Origin: Bacteroidota bacterium
GTDB lineage: Bacteria > Bacteroidota > Bacteroidia > Cytophagales > Cyclobacteriaceae
Reading direction: 5' to 3'
Length of the DNA stretch: 64,000 bases
NCBI GenBank assembly: GCA_016191555.1
Contig: JACPVX010000008.1
Location: 1-64,000, forward strand
Below are positions 41,947 to 51,082 of the stretch, one piece after another. The notes under the pieces are model-generated. The model did no database searches. It worked only from the letters and a program-made list of their open reading frames with translations, and was not told the DNA's origin. The translations under genes and the position numbers were made by a program. Position 1 is the first letter of the stretch. Each line of letters opens with the position of its first letter.

Positions 41947-43761
41947 CTATTGTGAGTTATCTTTTGAAATGGATTGCGTGATTTGGTAGGCTACTACTTG
42001 ATCACCTACACGATATTGATTTCCTAATTTCCTAATCTTGCTGCCGGCAGGAAGCACCACGATTACTTTTGCAGTAGTGGCATCGATGGTAAAAGTGCTT
42101 TGACTTGCGATTTGCTTACCGATGTATTCATGCTCGATGACATCGTATAAATCGACTTTAAACTTTTCTTCATTCGTGTAGCTAATAGATTTGCTACTGT
42201 CGTAAGGATTATAGTACAGGTAAGTGGGAAAAGAGTGTGTTTGATAGAAGTCAGTCGCGTTGCAATTCAATTGAAGGACTTTATCAACATTTGTCTTTTT
42301 GATAATCGCTCCAAATATTCCTACTTGTGCCGAGCTGTATAAACTAAACATCGAAGTCTCCGGTTGCCCTTTCGTCCATTGGGGACCATCACCTAAAGCC
42401 ACTGGGCTTACTCCCAGTAAAGATTCTTTGTGATAGACATAATCTGTTTTGCGAAGCCCCTCGTATGCGATGGCGTTTTTGGTGATGTCCTTTCTAAGCG
42501 GTAGCCATTGATGCTCATCATCAATTTCGTAAGGATAAAATAGCCTAGCTGAATTGCTGACGTTGAGCATCCATTTGCCAATGGCGTTTGCATAGCGAGT
42601 ATCGTAGCGAACCATCGGAACCAACGGCCACGCCATGTCTAATGAATTCATCAGAAATGCATATCCACCGCCATCCGTAATACTTCCCTGTAAGCCATGA
42701 ACATCGTAGTTGCCCCAACGTTCAGCAATCACACCCCAACCTGTTCTTCCATCGGCCGCCTTGCAACCTTCAAATGTCCAATCTAAAATTTTCTTTACAT
42801 CATAATGCCCATGATGCTCTGCGTTCAATCGCGCAGCTACCAACGCACCGAACGGCATCAGCACTTCATAAAATCTGCTTTCTTTCTGGCTGACAAATGC
42901 ATCCATGGCCGATTGTGCCCCACGCAAGTACCGTGCATCACCAAATTTTTCGTAAGCACACAATAATACATAAGCATGTCCTGCCGCTACATCTTGCTGA
43001 TGCGGAATAGAACTAGACACGCCTTTCATGAAGTGGTAATCAAAATAGGAGTAATCGTAATTGCCATGTAAGACCGAATCAGCCTTGAAAAATTGTTCGG
43101 CAATAATCCGCTGAATGCTATCAGCTCTCGATACATGTGGGAAGAGATCGCACACTCCGTAATACAATACATTCGGGAAGACATCGTACCACCAGTCGCG
43201 ACCATAACCGCCACCGAGCAGGGCAACACTTGGGTTCGTGTTGTTCATCATGATGTTCCACTGATTGCCACTGTTGAAATAATTTTGAACCATCTTCACA
43301 TAGTTTTGACCATGCTGGTTGGTTTTATCAATGCCTACCAATCCGGCACCCAGCAACGAACCCATTGTAGTGAGTGCTTCATGAAACTCATTACTACCAT
43401 TTTTTCCCTGCCGCACATCGCCAATCACGGTGTAAAGTCCGAAGGTGTTTTGTGCTGTGTTGCGTTGCGCACTATCGATCCAAATGAAAGGTTGATATTC
43501 TCCGGTGAGATCCGCATTGAAAGCATATTGATCGAAGTGATGTGCTTTCTCCGACCAATCCAACATTTTGTAAGGCTCGGGTTGGTTCGGCATTCCTTCA
43601 ATCCGATCAATGACAATCTGTTTTACTTTTTCAGCAGGAGGGGAGCAAGTAAAAAGAAGGAGCGAAACAATAGCGAACATCCATCCGTGACGCAAAGGAA
43701 TGAACCGCCAAAAGAGATGGCGACTGCTTTTTATTTCCGGAAGTATCGTTTCTTTTCTCAT
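41947..43761 (-). CDS. Lipoprotein with unassigned helical-barrel (candidate glycan-active) domain
   Basis: 604 residues with a hydrophobic N-terminal segment and lipobox (FAIVSLLLFTCSPP) after an unusually long ~25-residue basic n-region. The rest matches the helical domain of 33003-36152: MPNQPEPYKMLDWSEKAHHF, FHEALTTMGSLLGAGLVGID, KTNQHGQNYVKMVQNYF, GRDWWYDVFPNVLYYGVCDL, LNAEHHGHYDVKKILDW, GGYAFLMNSLDMAWPLVPMV and IGKWMLNVSNSARLFYPYEI. Layout and aromatic/acidic content resemble (alpha/alpha)6-barrel glycoside hydrolases or lyases, but I do not recognise a named family and cannot assign catalytic residues. Between MFS (4-nt overlap) and SusC (2-nt gap), it is embedded in the glycan operon. 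It probably acts on oligosaccharides in the periplasm or at the membrane surface. Confidence 0.75.
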   Translation of the reverse strand: MRKETILPEIKSSRHLFWRFIPLRHGWMFAIVSLLLFTCSPPAEKVKQIVIDRIEGMPNQPEPYKMLDWSEKAHHFDQYAFNADLTGEYQPFIWIDSAQRNTAQNTFGLYTVIGDVRQGKNGSNEFHEALTTMGSLLGAGLVGIDKTNQHGQNYVKMVQNYFNSGNQWNIMMNNTNPSVALLGGGYGRDWWYDVFPNVLYYGVCDLFPHVSRADSIQRIIAEQFFKADSVLHGNYDYSYFDYHFMKGVSSSIPHQQDVAAGHAYVLLCAYEKFGDARYLRGAQSAMDAFVSQKESRFYEVLMPFGALVAARLNAEHHGHYDVKKILDWTFEGCKAADGRTGWGVIAERWGNYDVHGLQGSITDGGGYAFLMNSLDMAWPLVPMVRYDTRYANAIGKWMLNVSNSARLFYPYEIDDEHQWLPLRKDITKNAIAYEGLRKTDYVYHKESLLGVSPVALGDGPQWTKGQPETSMFSLYSSAQVGIFGAIIKKTNVDKVLQLNCNATDFYQTHSFPTYLYYNPYDSSKSISYTNEEKFKVDLYDVIEHEYIGKQIASQSTFTIDATTAKVIVVLPAGSKIRKLGNQYRVGDQVVAYQITQSISKDNSQ

Positions 43762-45026
43762 GATGGTTTGCTGAGTTGATCACATTCACGAATGATATGG
43801 CGTGCCATCGGAATGGACAAAATTTGAATGAAGGCGATAATGATGAGCGCGTACTTGAGCGCAAACATCTCCGAGACGTAACTATCTAGATAGATGAAAA
43901 GTCCCAAGCCAAAAAATCGTCCGATGTAGAGACCAAACTCATGATTAAAGATGTAAGCAAACTCATTGCGCTTCTCAATTTTTGAAACAATGTCGATCAC
44001 ACGCATTTGCGTAGGGAAATAGGCGATGTCATGCAGTGGAGTAAAAAGAACTTTACACAATACAAATACCATCACACCAATGGCGGAGAAAAGTAACCCG
44101 TTTGCTACGGTGCCAATCAGAAACACAAAGATGCCAGCACCAAAAATATAAATGCGATCAGCGGGCTTAGTTGTGCGTCCTAAGAAGTAAAGTATGATAG
44201 CCGTCACAATGCCACTCACACCTTGCACCAAACCGACCGATCCCTCATTGCCAACCAGACGCATGATTAAGATGGCAGGAGCCGTTACCAAATAGCCTTG
44301 TACCATTCCTTTCAATCCTGCCAGCACCAGCATCTTTCTCCAGAGCGAATGAAACTTCAGGAACAAAAATTCTTTTTGGATCGGATTGGTGAACTTCTCT
44401 TTATGAATCACCAAACTGGAAAGCACCGTTAAGAGAAAAACCGCAACCATCACTAATTGATAGGCGGTACTGATATTGCCGCTAAACCATCCGTGCATTT
44501 CGGACTGCGAGAGAAACCAGCCCACCGCCAAAGGCACTACGATATAGGTGATGGTATAAAAGAATGTTTCTATTCCGTAGTAATAATTTCGTGTAAGGTC
44601 ATGGGTGTTGTTCAGCGTTAACAAATCTCGGTTTGCCCAGAAGAACCCGAATGAGCAGCCCATTAAAATGCCCGCAACACCCACACCGGTAATGGATAAA
44701 CTTTGCATGCTCATCATCAGCATCATCGAGATGCCACTCAGCAACATGCCGAAGCTGTAGAGATTGGCAATTTTGATGTAGCGCAGTAAAAATCCATTGA
44801 GTAAAAAGGTGATTGGAATTCCCGTGTAAACCGTGAGCTGATAAATAGCAACAATTTTTGGATCATTGGAGCTCCGCATGATGTATGCCCCTACGAAGAT
44901 GTCGATCACCGGAAGCGCAAAGGCGTAGATCATATTGGTGAGCAACAGCACACGCATGGCTCTTGGCATCTCTAAGAAATAGCCAAATTCTTCTTTGGGT
45001 TTGTTGAGTAAGGCAGCAAATGTCAT
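43758..45026 (-). CDS. MFS transporter
   Basis: 422 residues with about twelve hydrophobic helices, for example VLLLTNMIYAFALPVIDIFV, YQLTVYTGIPITFLLNGFLL, LMMSMQSLSITGVGVAGILM, LVMVAVFLLTVLSSLVI, IYIFGAGIFVFLIGTVANGL, and YALIIIAFIQILSIPMA. A Y-x-G helix (TRNYYYGIETFFYTITYIVV) and a long cytoplasmic centre fit the major facilitator fold, close to the YfaY/MFS_1-like group found beside GH130 genes in Bacteroidota loci. It should carry a disaccharide or oligosaccharide released in the periplasm into the cytoplasm, where the GH130 enzyme acts. Overlaps of 4 nt with both neighbours show tight coupling. Confidence 0.87.
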   Translation of the reverse strand: MTFAALLNKPKEEFGYFLEMPRAMRVLLLTNMIYAFALPVIDIFVGAYIMRSSNDPKIVAIYQLTVYTGIPITFLLNGFLLRYIKIANLYSFGMLLSGISMMLMMSMQSLSITGVGVAGILMGCSFGFFWANRDLLTLNNTHDLTRNYYYGIETFFYTITYIVVPLAVGWFLSQSEMHGWFSGNISTAYQLVMVAVFLLTVLSSLVIHKEKFTNPIQKEFLFLKFHSLWRKMLVLAGLKGMVQGYLVTAPAILIMRLVGNEGSVGLVQGVSGIVTAIILYFLGRTTKPADRIYIFGAGIFVFLIGTVANGLLFSAIGVMVFVLCKVLFTPLHDIAYFPTQMRVIDIVSKIEKRNEFAYIFNHEFGLYIGRFFGLGLFIYLDSYVSEMFALKYALIIIAFIQILSIPMARHIIRECDQLSKPS

Positions 45027-46099
45027 GAGGCGTGCACAGATAAAGAGTTAAGGACCTCAGGTATGGACAACTCCGCTCCGCAGATTACTTCATCGCTGGC
45101 ACCATAATACATTCGTATTCGATCGCCATCGACTACATGACCATTCGTAAATACCACTTTTCCAAAAAAGCCGGTTAGCTCGTATTGGGCAAAAGGTATC
45201 ATGATCGGTTCTTTGCTTCTCGCAATTACGCGCGATGGATCATTCGCATCCAACAACAGCGCGCCTAGACAATAGCGATGTTGTTCATCGGCGCCATGAT
45301 AGATTTCAACCCAGCCGGCCGAAGTCTTGATAGGCGCAGCACCGGCTCCAATGCGTGCGGAGTCCCAGAGGGTAGCGCGTGTCGTTGCGATACATTGATG
45401 ATTTCCCCAATGCAATAAGTCAAAAGATTCAGCCAACCAGATGTAATTGCCACCGAGCGATGGACTGCTGGGGCGGTGAAGCGCATAATACTTACCATTT
45501 ATTTTCTCCGGAAAAATCGCACAGTCTTTATTATGTGGTGCGAAGATCATTCCATGCCGTGTAAAGTTTTTCCAGTCGCGGGTTTGCATGAGACCTACGC
45601 CTACGCCCACCGCGGAAACCATCGTATACGTGAGATAATAGTCGCTTTCTATTTTTGTCACGCGGCAGTCTTCAATGCCATACGCCTCCATTTCACTCTT
45701 TCCAAAGAGTGGAGAGAAACCTTTGGGTTCATGGAAGTGGATTCCGTCTTCACTGCACACCAACCGAAGGTGAGAAAGCGTAGTCAGGTATTCTTTGCCG
45801 GCATAGCGGATGATGCGCGCATCGGAGAAATCGCAGGCTGGGTCTTTCTTGTCAAATTTTAGTATCTCGATTTCACCCGCACGATTATAAATAGGTAAAC
45901 TGATGAACCCTTCCGTTTGCCGCGGGCGCTCAGCCACACGCATCAGCATCCAGATTTTGTTCTCAAACTCGAACACGCCCGGGTTTAACAGACACTCAAT
46001 AATCATGTCAGGCCGACTTGGTGTAATGCCACTTGGTATCACCAGCGGATTCTCCGGAAAACGTTTAACTATTTCGTGGACTGCGGCTCGCTGATTCAT
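45023..46099 (-). CDS. GH130 glycosidase/phosphorylase
   Basis: 358 residues without a signal peptide, so cytoplasmic. It matches GH130, a five-bladed beta-propeller family of mannoside phosphorylases and some beta-1,2-mannosidases. Motifs: NPLVIPSGITPSRPDMIIEC near the start, LLNPGVFEF, LMRVAERPR, the GIEDCRVTKIESDYYLTYT blade with the catalytic-type Asp, KDCAIFPEKINGKYYALHRP, IGAGAAPIKTSAGWVEIYHG and GYFGKVVF-like FFGKVVFTNG. Phosphorylases carry phosphate-binding Arg/Lys/His and hydrolases do not; without alignment I cannot place the subfamily. First gene of the minus-strand operon. With the MFS it implies a beta-mannoside-containing substrate (inference). Confidence 0.92.
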   Translation of the reverse strand: MNQRAAVHEIVKRFPENPLVIPSGITPSRPDMIIECLLNPGVFEFENKIWMLMRVAERPRQTEGFISLPIYNRAGEIEILKFDKKDPACDFSDARIIRYAGKEYLTTLSHLRLVCSEDGIHFHEPKGFSPLFGKSEMEAYGIEDCRVTKIESDYYLTYTMVSAVGVGVGLMQTRDWKNFTRHGMIFAPHNKDCAIFPEKINGKYYALHRPSSPSLGGNYIWLAESFDLLHWGNHQCIATTRATLWDSARIGAGAAPIKTSAGWVEIYHGADEQHRYCLGALLLDANDPSRVIARSKEPIMIPFAQYELTGFFGKVVFTNGHVVDGDRIRMYYGASDEVICGAELSIPEVLNSLSVHAS

Positions 46100-46285
46100 T
46101 CGTTATTGGCTTGAAACCGAGGTTACAATCGATTCCTGACGCAAGGTTTAGAAATCCTTGCCAAACGGTGTCTTGTATTGACTTTAAAAAGTACGCTGGG
46201 TTCTCAATTACTGCGAAATGGATAACAGAACGGACATTTGATTACCGGTCGTACAACTTTATCCTGACAAGAACATTGAATGTTC

Positions 46286-46293
46286 TACGTTTG
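46286..46293 (+). promoter_or_regulatory. -7 promoter element of the locus regulator
   Basis: TACGTTTG is an exact TAnnTTTG match. It overlaps the first in-frame ATG (46280), so that ATG lies upstream of the predicted transcript start (~46299). The real start is therefore likely the TTG at 46313, directly before the signal peptide core. Confidence 0.5.
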
Positions 46294-46312
46294 CACGCAC
46301 AACATTATCAAC

Positions 46313-48730
46313 TTGCAGATACTGACGATTCTTCTTTTCTTTTTGAATCTTCCGGACTCTATTCCGGTAGATCAGTCATCGCCTTGGCCCTATCAGCATG
46401 TCGACAAGCGATCAAAGCTGTCGAATAGCGCGATTACTTCGGTTTACATGGATAAGTTGGATCGCGTTTGGTTGGGCACCTGGGATGGCTTAGATCGCTA
46501 CGATGGCAGTTCCATCAAAGTCTACAAGCCCGATCCATTCACTAAAGGATCGATCAGTAATAATATAGTGCGAAACATGCTGGAAGACGGATTTGGTAAT
46601 TTGTGGGTCATCACACACCAGGGAATCAACAAATACAACCCAACCAGCGACACATTTGAAAGTTATCTGCAAAGTCCGGATCATATTCCGTTTCTCGAGA
46701 ACAGCATTCGCGCCTGCATTGGCCCTGACTCCAGTATATGGGTGAGCGTGATCGGACAAGGAGTCAGCACGTACTCCGCTTCCAAGAATGACTTCACCAA
46801 AATCAACATCGATGGTGTTGAACCATCCTGGATGACTTCCGTCACAGATTTGGTATTCCATCATGGTCTATTATTTCTATTAGGTGCAGATGGAAAATTG
46901 GTTTGCTCTGTGGATGGCCGCATGGTGTACACAAAACAGGTCAATGAATTTAAAAACGTCCGCTTCCACCGATTCGTTCGTTTGGATGAGTCCGATTATC
47001 TGGCTGTCTTTAAAGAAGGCGGACAATTTGAATTTTATCATTTGGACGACATGGAACGTCATCTCATTTCCTTGAATGTAGGAAAGGTTACAATCTCGTC
47101 TCTGACGGAAAATCGAAACCATACCGCCTTGTGGGCAGGAACCGAAGCGGGAGATGTTTTTAAGATAACGCGAGCCGGAGGCAATTTTCATTTACAAAAT
47201 CTAAACACCTACTTCCCTCAATTTTCACAATCCAAAATAAAGATTCTCACCATTACAGAAACAAGTCAGGATTTGATTTGGATTGGAACCGATGGGGATG
47301 GCGTGTATAAGTTTTTAACACGACCGAAAGTTTTTTATTCGATTCAATCGGGCGATCCGCAGCGGGGCGCCCTTTCGCATGAAATTATTCGCGCTGTGTA
47401 TGAAGATGCGTCCGGCAAAATATATGCAGGCACGCGCGGGGGTGGATTGAACATTATTAATCCCGCGGAAAATAAAACAGAAGTGATCACCACACAAAAT
47501 GGGTTAAGCCACAACGCAGTGCTCGCCATTCAGAAAGATCATTCCGGAAATTTTTGGATTGGGGTAGATGGGGAAGGCATTGATATGATCGAGGCCAAAA
47601 CGAATAAGATACTTCACTTTCCCCGAGATTTTGAAAATGAGGTCGCACTTTCGTTTGGTTCTGTTTATGCGATTTGTGTCGATGTGTACAATGATATTTG
47701 GCTGGGAACAAGTGGGTATGGCATCATTCATTTAAAAATAGCACGTTCATCAAAGGGAAGATATTCACTGGTAGAATATGATCAGATCAATTCATCAGCA
47801 TCGGCAGATCCGCTCACACTCAAAAGTAACATCGTCTATTCCATTGTAGAGGAAAAGCCTAACATCTTATGGTTTGGCACGCGTGGTGGCGGAGTCTACC
47901 GGTTTAATTCACTCTCCAAAAAAATAGAAGAGAACATTCAATACAATCACCCCGAAGGTAAGCGGTTGTGCAACAACGATGTGCTGAGCATGCACATGGA
48001 CAACCAAGAGCAGCTTTGGATTGGCACCAGCGGTGGACTTAACCTTTTGCATCTGCAAACCAAACCTTACCGTATTGATTACTTCACCGAGCGGGATGGA
48101 TTACCTAACAATACCATTCATGGAATCTTACACGATTCGGCCGGGGCCATCTGGATTTCTACCAATAGGGGATTGGTACTGTACGAACCCAAAGTGAATC
48201 TATTTACTAACTTCGATACCAACGATGGCTTGGTCAATAACGAGTTTACCGATGGCGCCTCCTTTCAATCTGCCATCTCCGAGCGATTATTTTTTGGTGG
48301 TACCGATGGACTCGATATTCTCTACCCATCCAAGTTAAACCGGGTGAACGCCTTTCCACGATTGACTTTTACCGATTTTCAGGTGCGCAACAAAGCGATT
48401 GAACCGGGAGATGAAAGTCAGATCCTGAACGCCAGCATCGACCTGACAAACAATATCACCTTAGCACACAATCAGAATTTTATCAGCATATCATTTACAG
48501 CGTTGGACTATTGGAACAAGCAGAAAAATCAATACTCGTACTTCCTGGAGAATTTCGACAAAGAATGGAATGCCATCGGACAACAGCAAACTATTTCATT
48601 AACCAATATTCCGCCGGGCAACTATCGACTCTTTATTAATTGCACGAATGAAAATGGAAATTGGAATCCGCAACCGCGAGTATTGAATATTATAGTTTTG
48701 CCTCCCATCTGGAAAACACCACGCCACTGA
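46313..48730 (+). CDS. Hybrid two-component regulator of the SusCD locus, sensor half (broken)
   Basis: About 805 residues: a signal segment (ILTILLFFLNLPDS), then two-component-regulator propeller repeats through residue ~690. Repeats have the xxVWLGTWDGLDRYD form, e.g. VYMDKLDRVWLGTWDGLDRY, GNLWVITHQGINKYNP, LIWIGTDGDGVYKF, IWISTNRGLVLYEP, and build two seven-bladed propellers that bind glycan fragments. A Y_Y_Y domain (FTALDYWNKQKNQYSYFLEN; NIPPGNYRLFINC) closes the periplasmic part. At LPPIWKT, where a transmembrane helix should begin, the frame meets PRH and a stop. An earlier ATG (46280) overlaps the -7 element. The gene is divergent from the GH130-SusCD operon, the usual position of its regulator. 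The kinase half continues in another frame at 48721. Confidence 0.85.
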   Translation: MQILTILLFFLNLPDSIPVDQSSPWPYQHVDKRSKLSNSAITSVYMDKLDRVWLGTWDGLDRYDGSSIKVYKPDPFTKGSISNNIVRNMLEDGFGNLWVITHQGINKYNPTSDTFESYLQSPDHIPFLENSIRACIGPDSSIWVSVIGQGVSTYSASKNDFTKINIDGVEPSWMTSVTDLVFHHGLLFLLGADGKLVCSVDGRMVYTKQVNEFKNVRFHRFVRLDESDYLAVFKEGGQFEFYHLDDMERHLISLNVGKVTISSLTENRNHTALWAGTEAGDVFKITRAGGNFHLQNLNTYFPQFSQSKIKILTITETSQDLIWIGTDGDGVYKFLTRPKVFYSIQSGDPQRGALSHEIIRAVYEDASGKIYAGTRGGGLNIINPAENKTEVITTQNGLSHNAVLAIQKDHSGNFWIGVDGEGIDMIEAKTNKILHFPRDFENEVALSFGSVYAICVDVYNDIWLGTSGYGIIHLKIARSSKGRYSLVEYDQINSSASADPLTLKSNIVYSIVEEKPNILWFGTRGGGVYRFNSLSKKIEENIQYNHPEGKRLCNNDVLSMHMDNQEQLWIGTSGGLNLLHLQTKPYRIDYFTERDGLPNNTIHGILHDSAGAIWISTNRGLVLYEPKVNLFTNFDTNDGLVNNEFTDGASFQSAISERLFFGGTDGLDILYPSKLNRVNAFPRLTFTDFQVRNKAIEPGDESQILNASIDLTNNITLAHNQNFISISFTALDYWNKQKNQYSYFLENFDKEWNAIGQQQTISLTNIPPGNYRLFINCTNENGNWNPQPRVLNIIVLPPIWKTPRH

Positions 48731-50268
48731 CGCTCATACTTGGTCCGGTGGTTTCCTTGCTGAAAAAAAGCAGCGATGCCAACGACAGCACCCAATTAAA
48801 AGGCATCTACAACAACTCACTGCGCTTGCAGAAGTTAATCGATGAGCTGATGCAATTCAGAAAGATTGAAAGTGGAAAAGAAGAACTTCAATTGGTCAGC
48901 ATGGATTTGATTCCGTTGACGCAGCAAATAGTAGAATCGTTCCAATACTTTGCCAACGAGCGTGATGTTCACCTGGAGTTTTCTCCCGAGCCGGAACAAC
49001 TCATGGGTTACATCGACATTCGTAAGATTGAAAAGATTTGGATCAACATTATCTCTAATGCAATCAAGTACAGCCCCAGAGGAAGTTTTGTACGCGTAAC
49101 ACTTCGGGAGCGGCAGGGCCAACTGGAGTTTGTCGTGAAAGACGATGGCATTGGAATTGAGTTTGAAAATCAGGAGAAGGTATTTGAAAGCTTTTATCAA
49201 AATAGTCGCACCGTCATAGAAAAAAACGGTATGATCAAAAGCACGGGTATTGGCCTATCGCTGACAAAAAGTTTGGTGCTCACACATCGTGGTAAAATTC
49301 ACCTCCAAAGTAAAGTAGGTAAAGGCAGCACGTTTACGGTAACCATTCCGATAAACGCCAATCAATATCCGGAGCAGCTAAAACTGACAACTGGCATGAT
49401 TCCACTTTCTAATTTAAAGGAAAAGATCTCCTTAGAATTTGGCGATACACCGTCCATGGGCGAGGAGAGTACGGGCCATACACAGCACCATACAGAAACA
49501 AAGCACTCGCACACCCTATTAGTGGTGGATGATAACAACCAGATCACCGGATTACTGGAAAACATCTTGTCCGACCGATACGACATCTACAAGGCGAGCA
49601 ATGGAAGAAGTGCACTGGCCCTATTGGAAGCAGAACGAATTGATTTAGTTATCAGCGACATTCTGATGCCCGATATGGACGGACTCATGCTCTGTAAGGC
49701 AATCAAAGAAAATATTCAAACCAGTCACATACCCGTTATTTTACTAACTGCGAAGATTGAAATTGAAGATCGGATTGAAGGCCTTCAGGTGGGAGCCGAT
49801 TCATATATTCCCAAGCCGTTCCATCCGGAACATCTATTTGTGCGCATTGAAAAATTATTAGAGCAACTCGAAGCTACGCGCACGCGCTTCAAGAATTTTG
49901 CTAACATCGAACTTCAATCCATCGCTACCGGAATCAACGAAAAGGAAGATCGGTTCTTTATGAAGATCACCGACTGCATCCAAAGCCATTTGAGCAATAC
50001 CGAATTGAATGCCGACATCATTGCTGAAGAAGTGGGTATGAGCAAGGCATCTTTGTACAAGAAAGTGAAGACTATTACCGGCCTCACACCGCATGGTTTA
50101 ATTAAACAATACCGACTCAAGAAAGCGGCAGAGCTTTTAAAGAATACCGAACTCAGCGTTTCCGAAGTGATTGATGAGGTGGGCTTCAACAGCCGATCGT
50201 ATTTCTACAAATCCTTCAACGAGATGTTCAATTGCCATCCTAAAGTATACGCCAAGCAGAAGGTGTAG
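48661..50268 (+). CDS. Hybrid two-component regulator of the SusCD locus, kinase-receiver-AraC half (broken)
   Basis: Family-like sequence begins at 48721 (TPLTLILGPVVSL); the first ~20 codons of the open frame are out-of-phase sensor sequence. Domains: the rest of the dimerisation helices (LIDELMQFRKIESGKEEL), ATPase with N-box (WINIISNAIKYSP), G1 (DDGIGIE) and G2 (STGIGLSLTKSL); receiver at ~275-395 with phosphoacceptor in VISDILMPDMDG and Lys in YIPKPFHPE; and a C-terminal AraC HTH (EEVGMSKASLYKKVKTITGL; VIDEVGFNSRSYFYKSFNEM). The phosphoacceptor His (ISHEFR) and the membrane helix are missing, so signal transfer from the propeller half is not possible as written. The last ~190 nt recur in degraded form at 51583-51661. 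Confidence 0.85.
   Translation: MESATASIEYYSFASHLENTTPLTLILGPVVSLLKKSSDANDSTQLKGIYNNSLRLQKLIDELMQFRKIESGKEELQLVSMDLIPLTQQIVESFQYFANERDVHLEFSPEPEQLMGYIDIRKIEKIWINIISNAIKYSPRGSFVRVTLRERQGQLEFVVKDDGIGIEFENQEKVFESFYQNSRTVIEKNGMIKSTGIGLSLTKSLVLTHRGKIHLQSKVGKGSTFTVTIPINANQYPEQLKLTTGMIPLSNLKEKISLEFGDTPSMGEESTGHTQHHTETKHSHTLLVVDDNNQITGLLENILSDRYDIYKASNGRSALALLEAERIDLVISDILMPDMDGLMLCKAIKENIQTSHIPVILLTAKIEIEDRIEGLQVGADSYIPKPFHPEHLFVRIEKLLEQLEATRTRFKNFANIELQSIATGINEKEDRFFMKITDCIQSHLSNTELNADIIAEEVGMSKASLYKKVKTITGLTPHGLIKQYRLKKAAELLKNTELSVSEVIDEVGFNSRSYFYKSFNEMFNCHPKVYAKQKV
48710..48724 (+). other. Frameshifting deletion junction in the locus regulator
   Basis: LPPIWKT of the Y_Y_Y end is joined directly to TPLTLILGP, which normally follows NISHEFR of the kinase H-box. 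In intact hybrid regulators these are separated by a transmembrane helix, a coiled linker and the H-box, about 60-90 codons. The join also changes frame. Short homology (ACACCAC) at the join suits a microhomology deletion or an assembly collapse. Confidence 0.75.
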
Positions 50269-50389
50269 TGGGAACACGGAGTAGAAAATGCGCCTGGTCT
50301 TCAGTTCCACGCATCCGCTAGGTAATCATTATTCTAAAAATGTGGTGGTGGAGTAATTGAATAATGTGTATGCCGTAAGGAAATTAAGA

Positions 50390-51082
50390 TTACTTTAAGA
50401 TTTGGACAAAATCATACTTTATTAATTCCCAGTACTTTCCTTTTAAACAGATTGGATCAAAGTCCTGATCAGCATTTGTGAAGTTTGTAAAATTTTTTCG
50501 GATCAACTCCTCATCGTGATTATAAGGATACCTTGCTTTATGTAGCTCAATCATTTTGCTCGGAGTATACTGCGATAGTAATTCGTGTAAATCCCAGAAG
50601 TCTTTTTTTCTAGCAAGCCGCTGCACAATATCTATTTTCATGGCAATGATCTCCTCTACAGTTGCCAGCCGGAATGAATCAATCACCAAGGCAGGCTGTA
50701 TAAATGAGTCTGCGTAATATAAGTCAAGCTTGACAGTGTCGTGTTCGCTTTCGCCAATTAGATACGACTGCCCAATCCCAATTACTCCTGGTTGAGGTTG
50801 AGAAACATAAGTGAATGAATCTCTCAAAAACTTATCAATGGCATCAAAATCGATTGACCCATAGGTGGCATCTGTAAATAAATCAATATCAATAGAAGAG
50901 CGATGACCCAGCTGAAGACTAAGAGAGGTGCCTCCAACAAGTCTGAATGGTTGAAGAGCTGCTTTTTCCATCATCTTCCTTAATGCAGCTTTTAAGAGCG
51001 GTGTTACCGTATTCCAGTACAATTGGTTAGGCATGCATGTGATCTGGTTTCTGAGTGAACTTTTTGATTTCCGGATTACCAT
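50390..51082 (-). CDS. AbiEii-like nucleotidyltransferase toxin
   Basis: 230 residues of the nucleotidyltransferase superfamily that includes AbiEii/AbiGii and MenT toxins. Key block: LQPFRLVGGTSLSLQLGHRS followed by SIDIDLFTD, giving the G-G-T-S and D-x-D (DIDLF) catalytic residues. Further family patterns are TVKLDLYYAD and IVQRLARKKDFWDLHELL, the K-x-x-D-xx-D-l block. Such toxins transfer nucleotides to tRNA or other targets and are neutralised by a neighbouring antitoxin (type IV or II systems). Translation can start at 51082, or at ATG 51034 (MPNQLYWNTV), which looks more natural. It overlaps the antitoxin gene, so the two are coupled. Confidence 0.85.
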   Translation of the reverse strand: MVIRKSKSSLRNQITCMPNQLYWNTVTPLLKAALRKMMEKAALQPFRLVGGTSLSLQLGHRSSIDIDLFTDATYGSIDFDAIDKFLRDSFTYVSQPQPGVIGIGQSYLIGESEHDTVKLDLYYADSFIQPALVIDSFRLATVEEIIAMKIDIVQRLARKKDFWDLHELLSQYTPSKMIELHKARYPYNHDEELIRKNFTNFTNADQDFDPICLKGKYWELIKYDFVQILK

